DNA from: Luminiphilus sp.
Lineage (GTDB): Bacteria > Pseudomonadota > Gammaproteobacteria > Pseudomonadales > Halieaceae
Assembly (NCBI GenBank): GCA_029253085.1
Contig: JAQXAF010000001.1
Location: 1-53,360, forward strand
Direction: 5' to 3'
DNA: 53,360 nucleotides
A program made the position numbers and the translations under genes. Under the pieces are notes generated by a model that was not told where the DNA came from, did no database searches, and saw nothing but the letters and a program-made list of their open reading frames with translations. Positions 7,749 through 19,200 of the stretch are shown piece by piece. Position 1 is the first letter of the stretch, and the number at the start of each line of letters is the position of its first letter.

Positions 7749-10700
7749 TTAGGCTTCGTCAAGAATAGGGGCTAGCCAATATTTCAGATCATCAATGGCA
7801 TCGCCTTTACGCTTTGCCAAAGCGGCAACTTGATCATTGCCAATTTTACCCACTGAGAAATAACGGGATTCTGGGTGTGAAAAGTACAGCCCACTCACCG
7901 CAGCAGTTGGGTACATGGCATAGCTCTCCGTCAGGGACACGCCGCAGTTTTTTTCGACGTCCAGCAATTCAAATAGCGTGGCTTTTTCGGTGTGATCCGG
8001 GCAGGCCGGATAGCCCGGAGCGGGTCTGATCCCCTGATATTTTTCGCGAATTAAGTCTGCGTTCTCAAGGGTTTCGTCGGGTGCATAGCCCCAGTAATTT
8101 GTCCGGACTTCTCGGTGCAGCTGCTCTGCAAAGGACTCGGCGAGGCGATCGGCGAGGGCCTTAAGCATGATCGCATTGTAATCGTCATGTTCTGCCTCAA
8201 AAGCTTTGGCGCGTTCCTCAACACCATGACCTGTTGTGACACAGAATCCGCCCATCCAATCTGAGGGACCCTTTTCAGGGGCCACAAAATCAGCCAGCGA
8301 TAAGTTGCTCTCACCCTCACGCTTCTGCAGTTGCTGACGAATGTGATGCAAATCAGCCACGGGTTGGTTCTGTTCGTCAAAGAGTCGAATATCGTCGCTA
8401 CCAAGGCGCTGAGCCCGCCAAAAGCCAATAACTCCATGAGCTTGCAACCAGTTTTCAGAGATAATTTGCTGCAGCATAGACTGCGCATCAGCAAAAAGCT
8501 GTCGGGCCTGTTCGCCAACCACAGCGTCTTCTAGGATGGCGGGATACTTTCCGTGAAGATCCCAGGTGATGAAAAACGGTGTCCAATCAATCGTGCTGAT
8601 TAAGGTTTCAAGGGGATAATCTCGCAAGGCTCTCACCCCTGAAAAACTGGGTTCAGGCGGTTGATAGTCGTCCCAGTTCCAGGCGAAGGCAGATTCAACG
8701 GCTTCACTGTAGGCCAGTCGATCACTGCGTTTTTTCCTGCGAGCCACGCGATCACGTACCGCAACATATTCATTGGCAATGCTTTTAGTGAAAGTCGCTT
8801 TAGATGAGCCCAAAAGCTGACTGGCCACGCTGACACTGCGGGAAGCATCGGGCACATAAACCACGGCATCATTGTGATAGGCAGGACAAATCTTGACAGC
8901 CGTGTGCGCTTTAGAGGTCGTCGCGCCGCCAATCATCAAGGGGATTTGAAAGCCTTCTTGCTGCATTTTGCCAGCAATGTGGGACATTTCTTCAAGGGAA
9001 GGGGTAATGAGTCCAGATAATCCAATAATGTCGACTTGCTCCTCGCGAGCGACCTTAAGAATCTCTTCGCAATGCACCATGACACCCAAATCGATAATTT
9101 CATAGTTGTTGCACTGAAGCACAATGCCCACAATATTTTTACCAATGTCGTGAACATCGCCTTTGACGGTGGCGAGTAAAATTTTGCCGTTATTTTTGGC
9201 TTTACCCGACTTCTCCTCTTCAATAAAAGGTTGTAAATAGGCAACAGCCTGCTTCATGACCCGTGCAGATTTCACTACCTGAGGCAGAAACATTTTGCCC
9301 TCGCCAAAGAGGTCGCCTACGGTATTCATGCCATCCATCAAAGGACCTTCAATCACATCGATAGGGCGCTCTGATTGTTGTCTAGCTTCTTCGGCATCGT
9401 CCTCAATAAACTGTGTGATACCTTTCAATAGTGCATGCTGTAGGCGTTTGGCAACGGGTGCTTCGCGCCAACTGAGATCCTCGACTCGACTGCGGCTACC
9501 CGTGCCTCGATATTCTTCGGCGAGTTCTAACAGTCGTTCGGTGGCATCATCCTTGCGGTTAAGAACCAGGTCTTCTACTGCGGTTTTTAGGTTTTTCGGC
9601 AAGTCATCGTATACGGCCAGTTGACCCGCGTTGACAATTCCCATATCCAGGCCTGCACCAATTGCGTGGTATAGAAAGACCGAGTGAATGGCTTCACGGA
9701 CAGGGTTGTTACCCCGAAAGGAAAATGAGACGTTTGATACGCCGCCTGAGACTCTTGCTCCGGGCAGATTTTTCTTAATCCAACGCGTGGTCTCTATGAA
9801 GTCGACCGCATGATTGTTGTGGACTTCAATGCCGGTACCTATGGCAAAAATATTCGGGTCAAACATGATATCGAAGGGGTTGAAGTCAAGCTCACTTCTC
9901 AATAAATCGTAGCTGCGTTGGCAAATTTTCTGACGGCGCTCCAAGGTATCTGCCTGTCCATTCTCGTCGAAAGCCATAATGACAACGCTGGCTCCATAGT
10001 GCTGACATAGCGAGGCTTGCTGTAAAAATTCAGTTTCCCCGGCTTTTAAGCTAATGGAGTTAACAATCGATTTTCCTGGAATACATTTGAGTCCGGCTTC
10101 AATAACGCTCCACTTCGAGGAGTCCACCATGATGGGTACCCGGGCTATGTCGGGTTCAGAGGCGATAAGATGAAGGAAGCGCACCATAGCGGCCTCTGCG
10201 TCCAACATGCCCTCGTCCATGTTGATGTCTATAATCTGGGCACCATCTTCAACCTGTTTTCGTGCCACAACGAGGGCTGCCTCGTATTGGTCATCGAGAA
10301 TGAGGCTTTTAAACCGTGCTGAACCGGTGACGTTACAGCGTTCGCCCACGTTGACAAAGTTTTTGCCAGTGAAGGAAAAGCTTTCAAGGCCACTCAGGTA
10401 GGTGTCTTGAGGGAGAGCCGGCAAGGTACGGGGCTGATGGTCTGCGACACTCGCTGCGATCGACCTTATGTGTTCTGGTGTTGTGCCACAGCAACCCCCG
10501 GCCAGATTTAAAAAACCTTGTGCCGCAAAGGTATCGAAATCAGTAGCCATGTCTTGAGGCGTTTCATCGTAGTCACCGAACGCATTGGGTAGACCGGCAT
10601 TGAGATGCGCGCTGAAGTAACACGAACTGACTTTTGCGAGCTCCTCTAAAAAGGGTTTGACCTCTCGAAATCTGCGCCCGCAGTTGCTGCCCACGATCAA

Positions 10701-11447
10701 TGGTCTTGCGTGCGCAATCGCGTGCCAAAAGGCCTCTCCTGTTTGTCCTGAGAGTAGGCGCCCGCTAGTGTCTGGGAATGTCGCTGACACCATAATCGGC
10801 AGTTCGACTCCGAGTTTATCCATAGCCTCTCGACATCCGAACAAAGCGGCCTTGGCGTTTAAAGTGTCGAAAACTGTTTCAATCATGAGGATATCTACGC
10901 CACCCTCAATGAGCGCCTCCGTCGCGATCCGGTAGTCATCCCTTAGCTCATCAAAGGTGATGTTGCGTGCTCCCGGATCATTGACATCCGGAGAGATCGA
11001 AGCGGTTCGGGGGGTTGGGCCTAGCACTCCAGCGACAAACCGCGGTTTCTCCGGGGTTTTTTGCATGAACTTATCGGCTGCGCCTCTTGCCAGTCGTGCG
11101 CCTTCAAGATTGAGGTCCCGTATGATCGCCTCGAGTTGGTAATCGGCTTGGGCGGTGGCGGTGGCATTGAACGTGTTGGTCTCAATGAGGTCTGCACCGG
11201 CTGCGAGGTAGGTCTCGTGAATGGTGGAAATGAGGTCTGGGCGCGTCAGGGTGAGCAGGTCATTATTGCCTTTGAGGTCGCTGGGGTGATCCTTAAAGCG
11301 TTCGCCACGGTAGTCAGCTTCATTTAAGGCTTGCTCTTGAATCATGGTGCCCATTGCGCCATCGATAAGGAGGATTTGCCGATCTAGTGCATCAATGAGT
11401 TTTGAGGCTGAGGCCTTAGAATATTTCGGAAATCGAGAGGTAAGCAT
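7749..11447 (-). CDS. metH: Cobalamin-dependent methionine synthase
   Basis: A 1232-residue cytoplasmic enzyme that transfers the methyl group of methyltetrahydrofolate to homocysteine through B12; E. coli MetH has 1227. The domains run in order. The homocysteine domain (about 20-350) has zinc ligands Cys256 and Cys319-Cys320 ([11 protein letters not shown]). The folate/pterin domain (about 370-650) includes [13 protein letters not shown]. The B12 cap and binding domain (about 670-910) has the cobalt-ligand motif [10 protein letters not shown]. The C-terminal AdoMet reactivation domain includes [12 protein letters not shown]. Residues just after Cys256 read NCGRRF, where the family usually has NCALG; this is an oddity. 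A palindrome at 11485-11508 overlaps the probable promoter. I see no cobalamin riboswitch upstream. Confidence 0.96.
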   Translation of the reverse strand: MLTSRFPKYSKASASKLIDALDRQILLIDGAMGTMIQEQALNEADYRGERFKDHPSDLKGNNDLLTLTRPDLISTIHETYLAAGADLIETNTFNATATAQADYQLEAIIRDLNLEGARLARGAADKFMQKTPEKPRFVAGVLGPTPRTASISPDVNDPGARNITFDELRDDYRIATEALIEGGVDILMIETVFDTLNAKAALFGCREAMDKLGVELPIMVSATFPDTSGRLLSGQTGEAFWHAIAHARPLIVGSNCGRRFREVKPFLEELAKVSSCYFSAHLNAGLPNAFGDYDETPQDMATDFDTFAAQGFLNLAGGCCGTTPEHIRSIAASVADHQPRTLPALPQDTYLSGLESFSFTGKNFVNVGERCNVTGSARFKSLILDDQYEAALVVARKQVEDGAQIIDINMDEGMLDAEAAMVRFLHLIASEPDIARVPIMVDSSKWSVIEAGLKCIPGKSIVNSISLKAGETEFLQQASLCQHYGASVVIMAFDENGQADTLERRQKICQRSYDLLRSELDFNPFDIMFDPNIFAIGTGIEVHNNHAVDFIETTRWIKKNLPGARVSGGVSNVSFSFRGNNPVREAIHSVFLYHAIGAGLDMGIVNAGQLAVYDDLPKNLKTAVEDLVLNRKDDATERLLELAEEYRGTGSRSRVEDLSWREAPVAKRLQHALLKGITQFIEDDAEEARQQSERPIDVIEGPLMDGMNTVGDLFGEGKMFLPQVVKSARVMKQAVAYLQPFIEEEKSGKAKNNGKILLATVKGDVHDIGKNIVGIVLQCNNYEIIDLGVMVHCEEILKVAREEQVDIIGLSGLITPSLEEMSHIAGKMQQEGFQIPLMIGGATTSKAHTAVKICPAYHNDAVVYVPDASRSVSVASQLLGSSKATFTKSIANEYVAVRDRVARRKKRSDRLAYSEAVESAFAWNWDDYQPPEPSFSGVRALRDYPLETLISTIDWTPFFITWDLHGKYPAILEDAVVGEQARQLFADAQSMLQQIISENWLQAHGVIGFWRAQRLGSDDIRLFDEQNQPVADLHHIRQQLQKREGESNLSLADFVAPEKGPSDWMGGFCVTTGHGVEERAKAFEAEHDDYNAIMLKALADRLAESFAEQLHREVRTNYWGYAPDETLENADLIREKYQGIRPAPGYPACPDHTEKATLFELLDVEKNCGVSLTESYAMYPTAAVSGLYFSHPESRYFSVGKIGNDQVAALAKRKGDAIDDLKYWLAPILDEA

Positions 11448-11481
11448 TTTTGGTTATATGTCCAGCAGAAAAGGATCACTT

Positions 11482-11510
11482 ATAATATATCAAAATAAAT
11501 TGATATATAA
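11482..11510 (-). promoter_or_regulatory. metH: Probable metH promoter
   Basis: On the minus strand, TTATAT (11510-11505) and TATTAT (11487-11482) are separated by 17 bases, a sigma-70-like pair about 35 bases upstream of the metH ATG. The -35 match is weak; the -10 match is good. The spacer is filled by the palindrome at 11485-11508. Confidence 0.45.
11485..11508. promoter_or_regulatory. Palindromic operator-like site upstream of metH
   Basis: Perfect 9-bp inverted repeat ATATATCAA-N6-TTGATATAT, centred about 50 bases before the metH start and inside its probable promoter. The layout suits a dimeric winged-helix repressor. Methionine-cycle genes of many proteobacteria are controlled by the ArsR-type S-adenosylhomocysteine sensor SahR, which makes it a candidate. 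The link to SahR is inference; no sahR gene is in the window. Confidence 0.5.
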
Positions 11511-11549
11511 CCCTAACTGCAGATCTGGGTGCCAGAAATTTCCCATGTG

Positions 11550-11577
11550 TTCACCCACCCCGATAGTCGGGTATTAT
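11550..11577 (+). promoter_or_regulatory. nfuA: Possible nfuA promoter
   Basis: TTCACC (11550-11555) and TATTAT (11572-11577), separated by 16 bases, lie 45 bases before the nfuA ATG. A small inverted repeat CCCGA-TAG-TCGGG (11559-11571) fills the spacer and could be an operator. Weak support only. Confidence 0.3.
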
Positions 11578-11622
11578 GAGGACTGTTGCTAATGCTCACT
11601 GATTTACTGGACGAAAAAGCCC

Positions 11623-12198
11623 ATGATTACGATTACTGAAGCCGCTCGAGAATACCTGGGAGAACTGCTAAATAAACAAGAGGACGCTCTCGGTGTACGG
11701 GTCTTTATCAATCAGCCAGGTACACCCAAGGCAGAAACCTGCATCGCCTATTGCCGTGAGGGCGATTTGGAGGCCGATGATGTAGAAGAAGATTTTGGCC
11801 ATTTTAAGGCATGGTTCCAGGGGCGCAGCGTCCCTTTTCTAGAGGATGCCATGGTTGACTACAACAAGGATAAGTTTGGCGGTCAGCTAACGATTAAAGC
11901 GCCTAACGCAAAAATGCCTCGGGTCGATGTCGACAGTCCTATCGAGGACCGTATTAATTATGTCCTTTATAACGAGGTTAACCCCTCACTCGCCGCCCAC
12001 GGCGGGGAGGTATCGTTGGTTGAAATTACAGATGACGCTTTGGCCATTCTCAAGTTTGGCGGCGGCTGTCAGGGATGTAGTGCTGTTAGCATGACTTTGA
12101 AGGATGGGGTCGAGAAAACGCTGCTGGAGCAGGTGCCAGAGCTATCCGGAGTACGCGATGTTACTGACCATTCAGATCGCAGTCAGGCCTACTATTAG
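11623..12198 (+). CDS. nfuA: Fe-S cluster carrier protein NfuA
   Basis: A 191-residue cytoplasmic protein that accepts an assembled 4Fe-4S cluster and passes it to client enzymes. The N-terminal half (about 1-100) is the degenerate A-type scaffold domain, [15 protein letters not shown]. The C-terminal Nfu domain (about 108-175) has [17 protein letters not shown] and the cluster-binding CxxC, Cys149 and Cys152 ([10 protein letters not shown]). The length and domain order match E. coli NfuA (191). It is a single gene, divergent from metH and convergent with the DAHP synthase gene. Clients near by could include NfuA-dependent radical or dehydratase enzymes, but none is encoded here. The ribosome site before ATG 11623 is weak (GGACGAAAAAG). 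Confidence 0.95.
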   Translation: MITITEAAREYLGELLNKQEDALGVRVFINQPGTPKAETCIAYCREGDLEADDVEEDFGHFKAWFQGRSVPFLEDAMVDYNKDKFGGQLTIKAPNAKMPRVDVDSPIEDRINYVLYNEVNPSLAAHGGEVSLVEITDDALAILKFGGGCQGCSAVSMTLKDGVEKTLLEQVPELSGVRDVTDHSDRSQAYY

Positions 12199-12331
12199 CT
12201 TTCAGCCCTCTCAGGACAAGCGGGGCGCGGGCTGGAAAGTTAGACTGACTGTTACGGGCAATGCCCGAGGCCGAATGTAAAAAAGGCGCTGCTGGTCTCG
12301 GCCCTGCCTCACGCTCAGTTTTACGCTAAGC

Positions 12332-12348
12332 AAAACGCTCATTGAGCG
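12332..12348 (-). terminator. aroG: Probable terminator of the DAHP synthase gene
   Basis: Read on the minus strand, CGCTC-AAT-GAGCG is followed directly by TTTTGCTT, 15 bases after the stop of the DAHP synthase gene. The stem is only 5 bp (6 with the flanking A/T) but GC-rich, and the T run is in the right place. Confidence 0.5.
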
Positions 12349-12362
12349 AGTTAAACAGGGGC

Positions 12363-13439
12363 TTAAGCATTAGCTCGCGCAGGCAGCACGTCGCGTAGTT
12401 TTTTCGCAATATCTAAAAGCAGCGTCTCTGTGGTTTCCCAATCAATGCAGCCGTCGGTGACTGAGACTCCATACTCCAGGTCGTCGAGGTTTGCTGGAAT
12501 TTTCTGGTTCCCGGCTTTGAGATTACTCTCCAGCATTAAACCGATAATTGATCGATTGCCTGCGATAATTTGCTCAGTCACATCTGCAGCCACCACGGGC
12601 TGCCGGTCGGGTTGTTTTTCGGTGTTGGCGTGACTGCAATCAACCATGATGTTCGCGGGCAAGGCGGCTTGTTCGAGTGCCTCTTCACACAGCCCAATAT
12701 GTTGGCTGTTGTAGTTGGGGCCAGCCGACCCACCTCGTAAAACGACGTGGCCATAAGGATTACCGCGGGTCTCAAATACCGAGACTTTACCTTCGCTATT
12801 GATACCCAAAAAACGATGGGGATTACAGACCGACTTCATGGCATTAACGGCAACTTCAAGTCCGCCATCGGTACCATTTTTGAACCCAACCGCTGAGGAA
12901 AGCCCGCTAGCCATTTCCCGATGGGTTTGAGATTCGGTTGTTCTGGCGCCGATTGCCGACCAGCTGATTAAGTCTTGAAGATACTGGGGTGTGATCGGAT
13001 CCAGTGCTTCGGTAGCCGTAGGTAAGCCCAGCTGTTGAATATCCTTCAAAAGTGAACGTCCAATGGTCAGGCCGGCTTCAATATCGAAGGAGTCATCGAG
13101 GTGGGGATCATTGATCAACCCTTTCCAGCCAACGGTCGTTCGGGGTTTTTCAAAGTAGACTCGCATGACTAAAAGCAGTGTATCGTCGACCTGCTCGGCG
13201 ACACGCTTTAACTTATGCGCATACTCCATGGCGGCATCGACATCGTGAATTGAGCAAGGACCCACGACAACCATAAGTCGGTGATCTTTTCTGTCGAGAA
13301 TGTTTTCAATCGCCTCTCTGGTCTTAGCGACACGATCTTGAAGTACTTCATCGACGCCAACTGTGTCGCGTAAAGCGGCAGGTGCGACCAGAATTTTCTG
13401 GGCGGCGACGTTAACATTGTGGACATGGGGTTTGGACAT
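12363..13439 (-). CDS. aroG: 3-deoxy-7-phosphoheptulonate (DAHP) synthase, class I
   Basis: A 358-residue cytoplasmic enzyme that joins phosphoenolpyruvate and erythrose 4-phosphate in the first step of the shikimate pathway. Hallmarks are VVGPCSIHD near the N-terminus, MRVYFEKPRTTVGWKG, WSAIGARTTESQTHREMASG, GFKNGTDG and VDCSHANTEK. The length is that of the AroF/G/H group. Which aromatic amino acid inhibits it cannot be read with certainty, so the symbol is provisional. An in-frame TTG at 13481 would add 14 residues. ATG 13439 is preferred because it gives the normal family N-terminus (MSKPHVHNVNV) and has AGG upstream. It is divergent from the nuclease gene at 13573. Confidence 0.93.
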   Translation of the reverse strand: MSKPHVHNVNVAAQKILVAPAALRDTVGVDEVLQDRVAKTREAIENILDRKDHRLMVVVGPCSIHDVDAAMEYAHKLKRVAEQVDDTLLLVMRVYFEKPRTTVGWKGLINDPHLDDSFDIEAGLTIGRSLLKDIQQLGLPTATEALDPITPQYLQDLISWSAIGARTTESQTHREMASGLSSAVGFKNGTDGGLEVAVNAMKSVCNPHRFLGINSEGKVSVFETRGNPYGHVVLRGGSAGPNYNSQHIGLCEEALEQAALPANIMVDCSHANTEKQPDRQPVVAADVTEQIIAGNRSIIGLMLESNLKAGNQKIPANLDDLEYGVSVTDGCIDWETTETLLLDIAKKLRDVLPARANA

Positions 13440-13572
13440 GCTAGTTTGCCTGCAATATTCAAAAAAATTAGGACGGGGCAATGTGGGAATACACCGACCT
13501 CCGCGCTGCGGATTCTAACTGTCTGAACACGCAGCGTCATGTGGTGATTTGTACAAAACTTGGAGATTGGGT

Positions 13573-16290
13573 TTGACAGCAGCGGTTGATTTATCGCCCT
13601 TCCGAAAATTTTTGGCACAGGGCGCGGTATTTTTGACACCGGGATTGCGATTGTCCCGGGTCATGACACAGGCCGTGGTTGAAGAGCAGCTCAGTGGAGG
13701 GGAGTCGGTTATTCAGCCACCCATGATTCAACCGGTGGATGGTTGGTTGGAATCCGTGTGGCGACAGCAGGTAGAGGCGGGTCATTTGCCTCCACGTCGA
13801 CTCCTCGGTCGGGTGGCAGAGCGACGCCTCTGGATGAAGATCATTCAGGCGGATATGCAAGGCCAAGCAGGATTTAGTCTGATCCAGCCCGCTGCAGCTG
13901 CTGAGCAAGCACTTCGGGCTCGCCAGCAGTGGTTGATGTGGGGAGGGGATTCCGAGGATAAATCCCAGCGTCACTACTTTAGCTTTGATGCCGACTGCGC
14001 CACATTCGAGCGATGGTGCTCAGAGTTTGCTGCACAGCTGGAAACTAATGCATGGGCAACTCGGGCTGACCTCTACCGCAGCTTGCTGACAGTACCAATC
14101 GAGTCGAAGATTTCTATTGTGCTGTGTCATGTATTGCAGTTGCCGCCATTGACCCACCAAGTATTGAGTCACTTGGGTTTTTTGCACGAACCTGTCCCAC
14201 CCGAGACCGAGGGTTTTGACCCTCTTGTGACAAAAGCATTTTCGAGTCGACGAGGGGAGGCAATGGCTGTCGCGAAATGGGCGGCACAAAGGCACCGTGA
14301 TAACGTGGGCAGCACCGCAATTGTGTTGCTCGATTTCAACCGTGATCGTCCAGAACTTGAATATCAACTGCGACAAGAGTTTGATTGTTTGGGGTCACGT
14401 TACGCCGCATTACCTGTCAATTTTAGCTCTGGCATGCCCCTGTCTAAGACGCCCATGTTTCGTGACGCCTTGATGGCGTTGCGGGTAGCGAGTGCTCATG
14501 ACTCGGCAGCCCTTTTGCGAAGTGACGTGCTGGCACTGCTGCGGTCGCCCTTTCTCCATGGCGGAGAAGACGTGGATGGCATTGCGTTACTGCAGTTACG
14601 TAAGGCGTGTACTGACCTAACCAGCGAGCATATTGATAAGCGCGACTTGAGTCATCTGGCCGAAACATTTGCCCCCGACGCGCATTTAACGCGGGTTTTT
14701 AAAACGCTTCGTACCGATCGTAGTACCCGAGGAAAACGATTGCCCTCGAGGTGGCTCGATGTGATTCGTGCGGTACTTCGGCTTTGGCAGTGGCCGGGCC
14801 GCGCCGCTCTTGATTCCCTTGAGTACCAGCAGTTTGAGCGCTTGGAGGTCGCCCTAGATGAGCTGGTCATGCAGGACTGCATCAGCGGAGAATTATCCTT
14901 TCAACAGCTCATTCTTGTCTGGGAGCAGTGTTTGGATGATCGGGTTTTCCAGCCAAAAACTGAGGATAGCGCAGTCCAAGTGTTCGGCCCGCAGGAAGTG
15001 GTGGGTCTACGATTTGATGCGCTTTGGATTTGCGGCATGCAGTCGGGTTTACTACCCCAAAGACCCCAATTGTTACCTTTTTTACCGAACTGGCTGCAGC
15101 ATCATTTAGGTCTGCTGAACGGCGATAGCGTGGCTCTTGAGGCGTCAGCTATTGCACTGCTTAACAGTTTCAGGGCCACTCATGGTGATGTGAGTGCCAG
15201 TTACGCCAGTGAGCACGAAGGTCTCGAAATTTTACCCAGCCATCTTGCAAACCCGATAGCTTCAGGTGAATCCATGACAGAACAGCAAGCGCCAAGGCAC
15301 TGGCCAGAACCGTCGCCGCTAGAGTCATTGGATGAAGGAGACGTGGCTGTTGGTGGGGCTGATATTCAATGGGGCGGTGGTGCCGGTGTGATTAGTAACC
15401 AGTCTAATTGCCCGTTTCGGGCATGGGTTAGCCATCGCTTAGGTCCTACCCACGTGGCTACCCCAGTGTTTGGATTGACGCCTGCAGAGCGTGGAAACAT
15501 TGTCCACGACGCGCTGCGATATACGTGGGAAATCATAAAGGACAGTCGCAGCCTTCGAGCCATGACTACCACTCAGATTGAGGCCCTTACCCAGGCGTCA
15601 ACCGAGAGGGCGGTGCAGGCGCTGGAGCGTCGAGCGCAACGACGGCATTGCAACATCAGAAAGCGTGTGGGTAGTGCTTGCCTTGACCTTGAAGTTCAAC
15701 GCGTCGCGGCTTTGCTTAACGGTTGGCTCGAACTCGAGGTGCAGCGCGCGGGGGACTTTAGTGTCGTCGAACAAGAAGACAGTCATGAACTGGCTTTGGG
15801 TTCTTTAGTACTCAATCTGCGCCCTGACCGAATTGATCGGTTAGAAGAGGGGCGACAGGTGGTCATTGACTACAAAACAGGGGCTGTTCACCGTTCGAGT
15901 TGGCTAGGAGAACGGCCTAGTGATGCACAATTGCCCCTGTACGCACTGCTCAATGACAGCGTCGAGGGGGTGGCTTTTGGTCGAGTTCATCCGGAGGGCG
16001 TAGAGTATGTTTTTTTAGGGGAAGCGCTGGGGCTTGGAGGCAAAGAGATACCCCTGGACGATCAGGTGAAGCGTTATGAAGCGGTGCCTTTGGAAAGTTG
16101 GGAGGCATTGCGGCTGACCTGGCGCAGTCGCCTTGAGCGACTGGCAGATGATTTTGTGCGGGGCCACGCGGCTATCGACCCCCAACCTCATGCCTGCCGT
16201 TATTGCGCTCTAGCTAGTGTTTGTCGATATGCGCAGAGTGCTGAACTAACCGAAGAAGTCCCTGTAGGCTTCGGTGGAGGTGCGTCGTGA
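13573..16290 (+). CDS. AddB-like PD-(D/E)XK nuclease with inactive helicase fold and Fe-S cysteines
   Basis: About 905 residues, the nuclease partner in a two-gene recombination and repair set. The N-terminal two thirds look like an AddB/RecB-type helicase fold without a Walker A motif (FLTPGLRLSRVMTQ in its place). The C-terminal part is a RecB-family nuclease: GNIVHDALR, DRIDRLEEGRQVVIDYKTG and QLPLYALL. One cysteine before the nuclease (Cys613, SNCPFRAW) and three after it (Cys875, Cys878, Cys884; CxxC-x5-C) match the 4Fe-4S staple of AddB nucleases. The start is uncertain: TTG 13573 has GGAG seven bases upstream, and TTG 13549 would add eight residues. The stop overlaps the GTG of the next gene. 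It matches the gammaproteobacterial family annotated as probable DNA repair protein. Confidence 0.85.
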   Translation: MTAAVDLSPFRKFLAQGAVFLTPGLRLSRVMTQAVVEEQLSGGESVIQPPMIQPVDGWLESVWRQQVEAGHLPPRRLLGRVAERRLWMKIIQADMQGQAGFSLIQPAAAAEQALRARQQWLMWGGDSEDKSQRHYFSFDADCATFERWCSEFAAQLETNAWATRADLYRSLLTVPIESKISIVLCHVLQLPPLTHQVLSHLGFLHEPVPPETEGFDPLVTKAFSSRRGEAMAVAKWAAQRHRDNVGSTAIVLLDFNRDRPELEYQLRQEFDCLGSRYAALPVNFSSGMPLSKTPMFRDALMALRVASAHDSAALLRSDVLALLRSPFLHGGEDVDGIALLQLRKACTDLTSEHIDKRDLSHLAETFAPDAHLTRVFKTLRTDRSTRGKRLPSRWLDVIRAVLRLWQWPGRAALDSLEYQQFERLEVALDELVMQDCISGELSFQQLILVWEQCLDDRVFQPKTEDSAVQVFGPQEVVGLRFDALWICGMQSGLLPQRPQLLPFLPNWLQHHLGLLNGDSVALEASAIALLNSFRATHGDVSASYASEHEGLEILPSHLANPIASGESMTEQQAPRHWPEPSPLESLDEGDVAVGGADIQWGGGAGVISNQSNCPFRAWVSHRLGPTHVATPVFGLTPAERGNIVHDALRYTWEIIKDSRSLRAMTTTQIEALTQASTERAVQALERRAQRRHCNIRKRVGSACLDLEVQRVAALLNGWLELEVQRAGDFSVVEQEDSHELALGSLVLNLRPDRIDRLEEGRQVVIDYKTGAVHRSSWLGERPSDAQLPLYALLNDSVEGVAFGRVHPEGVEYVFLGEALGLGGKEIPLDDQVKRYEAVPLESWEALRLTWRSRLERLADDFVRGHAAIDPQPHACRYCALASVCRYAQSAELTEEVPVGFGGGAS

Positions 16291-19200
16291 CGGACAGTGA
16301 TACACAGATCCGATTAACGGCACTCGACCCGACTCGCAGCTTCTGTGTCACAGCACCTGCCGGCTCTGGTAAGACCGAGTTGCTAACCCAACGAATTTTG
16401 GCGTTGTTGCCCACTGTCGATCGCCCAGAACAAGTTTTGGCTATGACGTTCACTCGCAAGGCGGCGGCTGAGATGCGAGAGCGACTGCTGAGCAAGCTTG
16501 ATGAGGCTCGGCGGAGGGTTGAGGTCACCAAAAGCTATGAGCGGCAAACTCGAGACTTGGCCCTAGCGGTATTAGCTCATGCGGATGAACGCAATTGGTC
16601 TCTAGATCCGGAAGAATTTAATCTTCGCACCATCGATAGCCTGTGTGCCGACCTGACGCGTCAAATGCCAATACTGAGTGGGCTGGGCGGTGCCGTTGAG
16701 ATTACAGATCAGGATAAGCCGTTATTTGAGCAGGCGATCATTGCGCTTTTTGATGCGGTAGGTAGTGAGGCTCAGGTGGGCGAGGACCTTCGGTGCTTGT
16801 TGTTGCACTTTAACAACGATTGGGACGCACTGCGGGAGCTGCTGGTTGCCCTTTTAGCGCGGCGGGGCGATTGGGGCCGTTCTCTGGGTCAACATGCCGA
16901 TCCGGCGGAAGCGGCTCGGGCCTTGCAGGCTACTGTTGAAGCGTTGATCCAATCGGTTGTTGATCGCCTCTGCAAATCCTTTGAATCTTGCTTTGAGGAA
17001 CTGCAGCAGTTGTCCCAGTTATCTGCTGATGAATTGGGCCAACCCGACGTGCACTTGGGCGCTGATTATCAGGCTCTTGCAAGTTGGCAGTACGCTTCTC
17101 ATATCCTTTTGACAGGGGCAGGTGAGTGGCGGAAACCGGGTGGGGTCAATGTCAAACTAGGTTTCCCCGCAAAATCAGAGGCTAAAGCGCGATTACAGAG
17201 TTTACTGAACAGCCTCAGTGAGTCACCGGTGCCCTCGGAATTGCTTGAGCTACGCGCCTTACCGGTGGTGTCAGATGAAGACATCAGTTGGGGCTTGGTC
17301 TTGCGTTTGTCGCGCTTGCTACCCGTGTTACAGGCGCAGCTGCTGTTGGTTTTTCAACGCGAAGGGCGTGTGGATTTCACCCACGTGGCCTTAGCCGCGC
17401 AGCAGGCCCTAGGCGCCGATGAGGAACCCACGGATTTGGCTTTACGCCTTGATTATCAGATTGTTCATATTCTGGTCGATGAATTTCAGGACACATCGAA
17501 CCAACAATTTGAGCTATTGAAAAAACTGATGCGTGGGTGGCACGAGCACAATGCCACCGGGGCGTCGCCCAGAACCGCTTTTATTGTGGGTGATGGTATG
17601 CAGTCAATCTATGGCTTTCGCTATGCCGATGTGGGTTTGTTTCTTCAGGCAAAAGCTCGGGGTATCGGAGGTTTGCCGCTCGAGTCTCTCGAACTAACGC
17701 AAAATTTTCGCTCGCAAGCTGGGGTGGTTGATTGGGTTAATCGTGTGTTCGCAGAGGTTTTTCCCAAGGTAAATGATGCAGAGCGCAGCGAGGTAAGCCA
17801 TACCCGCGCCGTACCAGTAAATGCAGCACTTCCGGGCAACGCAGTGGAAGCACATTTATTTCCAGATGATGCTGGCCTGACAGAGGCTAATTGGATTGCT
17901 GAGAAAGTTGCCCAGATATACCAAAGCGAGCCTGACGCTACGATCGCTGTCTTGATGCGGGCGCGCAGTCACGCTGCTCCGATTATCGCTGCGCTTCAGC
18001 AACACGACCTGCCGTTTCTCGGGCGGGATCTTGAGAAAATACAGCACTCTGCGGCGGTGATGGACCTTCTGTCGCTGTGTCGCTGGTTGTCTAATCCTGC
18101 AGATGAGGTGGCAGCTCTGGCTCTGTTGCGAGCGCCTTTTTGTGGCGTGCTCTTGTCCGAGATTTACCCATTGATTGAAGATCAACCCCGTCCCTTCAGT
18201 TTGCGAAGCGTACTGCGCCGGGCTGCGGAACAGCTTGATGCCAATGGAGCGACCAGAGCCGGGTCGCTGGAGGCGGCTTTAGACTGGGCTGAAACACGAC
18301 GAGACCGATTGTCGTTGCGGGTATGGGTAGAACAGACTTGGCTGCAGCTCCATGGGGCGTCGACGCTATCGAAGCAAGGTATAGCCGACGCGATGAGTTT
18401 TTTTGATTTGCTCGCACGCGCAGATGCCGAGGGCATTGGGCTTGATCCAGATTGGTTGGAACGTGCGCTAGATCAACGCTATGCCAGTCATGACCACGGC
18501 CAATCTGGGGTTGAACTGATGACGCTCCACAAAGCCAAAGGACTGCAATTTGATTACGTGTTTATGCCGGCACTTCACAAGGGCACTCGGGGCAATCAGC
18601 GGGCGCTTCTGCGCTGGCATTTTCACGGGCAGGCGGGTCAGGGCAGGTTGCTTATTGCGGCGGATGATCGTCAGAAAAACGGCTCTACTTTGTATAATTA
18701 TCTCAATTGGCTCCAAAAAGGGAAGGAGGCGGCTGAACTGCGTCGACTACTCTATGTGGGCGTCACCCGAGCGCGTTGTCGCGTTTGGTTGAGTGGTTTG
18801 GGTCGCACCGATAGTGCCGATGGCTCGCGGTTAACCTGGCCAGGGAGCGCCTCGCCATTTGGTATTCTCCGCGAGGCACTGTCAGGTGAAGCGGTGGAGC
18901 ATACCGCATCGATTACTGCAGCACCTTTGGAGGAAAAAAACAGCGGCACGGCGCCAAGCCTGTCAACGTGCCCGCTATGGCGCTTACCGCTGACAAACTT
19001 TGCGGTGCAAAAGCCAGGCGACGGCGAGCAGGCCTCAATACCAAGGCAGCAGGGTATTCAGGGTGAGCAATCGGCTTTGATTCAACCTGCGGGTCATTTC
19101 ACTGAAAGAATTGTGGGCGTTGTCGTTCACAGAGCACTGGAGTTGTTGAGTCAGCGGGACGTATTACCCAGTGGGGTGGACACTACAATTCGGCGCGGGC

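Noticed and set aside
8051-9244. Alternative minus-strand frames inside metH
   Set aside because: The metH frame is uninterrupted and conserved throughout; these frames have no homology features.
11448-11622. Possible cobalamin riboswitch before metH
   Set aside because: The gap is AT-rich, has no B12-box-like conserved sequence and no room for the roughly 200-base structure on the metH side.
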